A stretch of 6,389 nucleotides of DNA from Actinomycetospora sp. (GTDB lineage Bacteria; Actinomycetota; Actinomycetes; Mycobacteriales; Pseudonocardiaceae). The DNA is taken from positions 1 through 6,389 of the forward strand of contig JAICLN010000252.1 in NCBI GenBank assembly GCA_025925615.1, written 5' to 3'. Positions 5,359-6,389 of the stretch are shown here, piece after piece; position 1 is the first letter of the stretch; the number at the start of each line of letters is the position of its first letter. The notes beneath the pieces are model-generated. The model saw nothing but the letters and a program-made list of their open reading frames with translations, was not told where the DNA came from and ran no database searches. Position numbers and translations under genes: made by a program.

Positions 5359-6282
5359 ATGGCCCAGCAGGCCGACCCCCGCCACCCCGCCATCGACGCC
5401 TCGGTGGACGCCGGCACGACCGCTCCGGGCACCCCCGTGGACGGCACACCCGGGGCCCAGCCCGCCGGGTGGCCCCCCACCGCGCCCCAGGGCGAGGCCG
5501 CTCCGTCGTCGCCTCCGGTCGGCGTCGGGCCGATGCCCCCGTACGCGGCGTACCCCCGGTACCCGGCGAACCAGTACCCCGCGGCCGCGTACCCGATGGT
5601 CCAGCCGCCACTGAACACGCTGTCGTGGGTCTCGGTCGTCGTGGCCTTCGTCGTCTCGCCGGTCGCGATCGTGCTGGGCATCGTCGCTCGCAAGCAGATC
5701 GCCCGCACCGGGGAGCGGGGCCGCGGCCTGGCCACCCTGGGTGCGGTCCTCGGCACGGTGTTCACCCTGATCGGGATCGCGACCACGATCCTCGTCCTGG
5801 CGCTCGCCACGACGGTCACCGCCTCCGTCGGGGCCGTGGCCGACCCCGTACCCGGCGCCACCGACGGCGTGCCGGTCCAGGTGCCCCCGGCGGCCTCGGC
5901 TCCGGCCTCGCCGAGCTCCGACGACGTCACCACCGGCCAGGCGCAGCTCATGACGGGCTTCATCCAGGTCGGTGCGGCCGCGGACACCATGTCGTCGGCC
6001 CTGCAGACCCACCGCGGTGACCTCGACGCCATGCAGAGCGACTTCTCGACCTACCGCAACGCGATCGCGCAGTTCCGGACGACGGCCACCACGGCCACGC
6101 TCTCGCCCGAGGTCCGCGCCAAGGTGGACGCCGACCTGGTGCCGGCGATCGACCGCACGCTCGCCGACCTCGACACGCTGTCGACGACGCAGAGCCAGAG
6201 CAAGCTCTCCGACGCCGCCGACCGCCTGCAGACCGACTCGCAGGCCATGGTCACCGCCGCCACCACCGCCATCGGCGGCTGA
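5359..6282 (+). CDS. DUF4190 two-helix membrane protein with C-terminal helical domain
   Basis: A 307-residue protein of unknown function. Residues 1-84 are Pro/Ala-rich with almost no charge and end in a Tyr/Pro repeat (YAAYPRYPANQYPAAAYP, 62-79). The DUF4190 core follows: helix 1 at about 88-110, a basic loop RKQIARTGERGRG (111-123) and helix 2 at about 124-150. After a Pro/Ala/Ser linker (about 155-190) comes a helical tail (about 195-305, DVTTGQAQLMTGFIQ to AATTAIGG) that may form a coiled bundle. The positive loop favours a cytoplasmic loop and both ends outside, so the tail would be extracytoplasmic. It has no cysteine and no visible active site. The ATG has GAGGAG 8 nt upstream. DUF4190 proteins are common in actinobacterial envelopes and are often annotated only by this domain. 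It diverges from mihF. Confidence 0.85.
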   Translation: MAQQADPRHPAIDASVDAGTTAPGTPVDGTPGAQPAGWPPTAPQGEAAPSSPPVGVGPMPPYAAYPRYPANQYPAAAYPMVQPPLNTLSWVSVVVAFVVSPVAIVLGIVARKQIARTGERGRGLATLGAVLGTVFTLIGIATTILVLALATTVTASVGAVADPVPGATDGVPVQVPPAASAPASPSSDDVTTGQAQLMTGFIQVGAAADTMSSALQTHRGDLDAMQSDFSTYRNAIAQFRTTATTATLSPEVRAKVDADLVPAIDRTLADLDTLSTTQSQSKLSDAADRLQTDSQAMVTAATTAIGG

Positions 6283-6292
6283 TCCGAGGGGA

Positions 6293-6328
6293 ACGGCCCT
6301 GGGGGGTCGAGGGGACGAACGGGGCCGT
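6293..6328 (+). terminator. Weak candidate terminator after the DUF4190 gene
   Basis: ACGGCCC (6293-6299) pairs with GGGCCGT (6322-6328): 7 bp with a 22-nt G-rich loop, starting 10 nt after the stop. The long loop and the poor quality of the following sequence make this uncertain. Confidence 0.3.
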
Positions 6329-6360
6329 GGGGACCAAAAAGGCGGGACCAACCGCCCCGA

Positions 6361-6385
6361 GGGGGGGGGGGAGCCCCCCCCCCCC
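6361..6385. repeat. G11-AG-C12 homopolymer pair at the window end
   Basis: Eleven G, then AG, then twelve C form a foldback at the very end. The preceding 70 bp are G-rich with little coding character. This looks like a contig end or sequencing artefact more than biology. Confidence 0.6.
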
Positions 6386-6389
6386 ACCC

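Noticed and set aside
5257..6387. A 376-codon minus-strand frame opposite the DUF4190 gene
   Set aside because: It is Arg/Gly-rich with no domain and begins inside the terminal homopolymer region; it is a GC-rich shadow.
1..6389. Defence system, CRISPR array, mobile element or tRNA
   Set aside because: No spaced direct repeats, transposase or integrase motifs, terminal inverted repeats or cloverleaf sequences were seen; the genes are of chromosomal housekeeping or envelope type.

Overview
The window is very GC-rich, and its codons nearly all end in G or C. Several genes are of actinobacterial type: a class II HelD, an actinobacterial integration host factor (mIHF) and a DUF4190 protein. Start codons include TTG and GTG. 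This suggests a high-GC actinobacterium, perhaps of the Pseudonocardiales, but the genus is inferred and not proven. The DNA looks like ordinary chromosome. I see no phage genes, transposase, CRISPR array, tRNA or rRNA.

Layout. Positions 1-2767 hold three genes on the minus strand, in the transcribed order: a pyridoxamine-phosphate-oxidase-like flavin-binding protein (2767-2072), a metallo-beta-lactamase-fold hydrolase (2066-1005) and the RNA polymerase recycling ATPase HelD (911 to beyond position 1, so its C-terminal part is missing). The first two are only 5 nt apart and are almost certainly one operon. HelD follows after 93 nt and may have its own promoter. A 473-bp divergent intergenic region (2768-3240) separates this cluster from a plus-strand gene. 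It carries a near-perfect Crp/GlxR-type operator, a short direct repeat, a 12-bp palindrome and two strong hairpins in the putative leader of the plus-strand gene. That gene (3241-4602) encodes a polysaccharide-lyase (heparin lyase I-like) domain on a single-pass membrane anchor, with a 150-residue disordered, probably cytoplasmic, N-terminus.

A 17-bp perfect hairpin (4619-4657) ends the lyase gene and the convergent minus-strand gene for mIHF (4997-4686). mIHF and the last gene, a DUF4190 two-helix membrane protein with a helical tail (5359-6282), diverge from a 361-bp intergenic region that contains a clear low-GC island. The last 100 bp become G-rich and end in G11-AG-C12, which looks like a contig end or a sequencing problem.

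How the genes fit together: there is no obvious multi-gene pathway. The themes are transcription and nucleoid maintenance (HelD, mIHF), a small redox/hydrolase operon, and two cell-envelope proteins. I did not find a convincing undescribed multi-gene system. The most unusual items are the membrane-anchored lyase with its structured leader and the Crp-like site upstream, and a mIHF that stands apart from its usual pyrF/gmk neighbours and has a changed DNA-contact motif.
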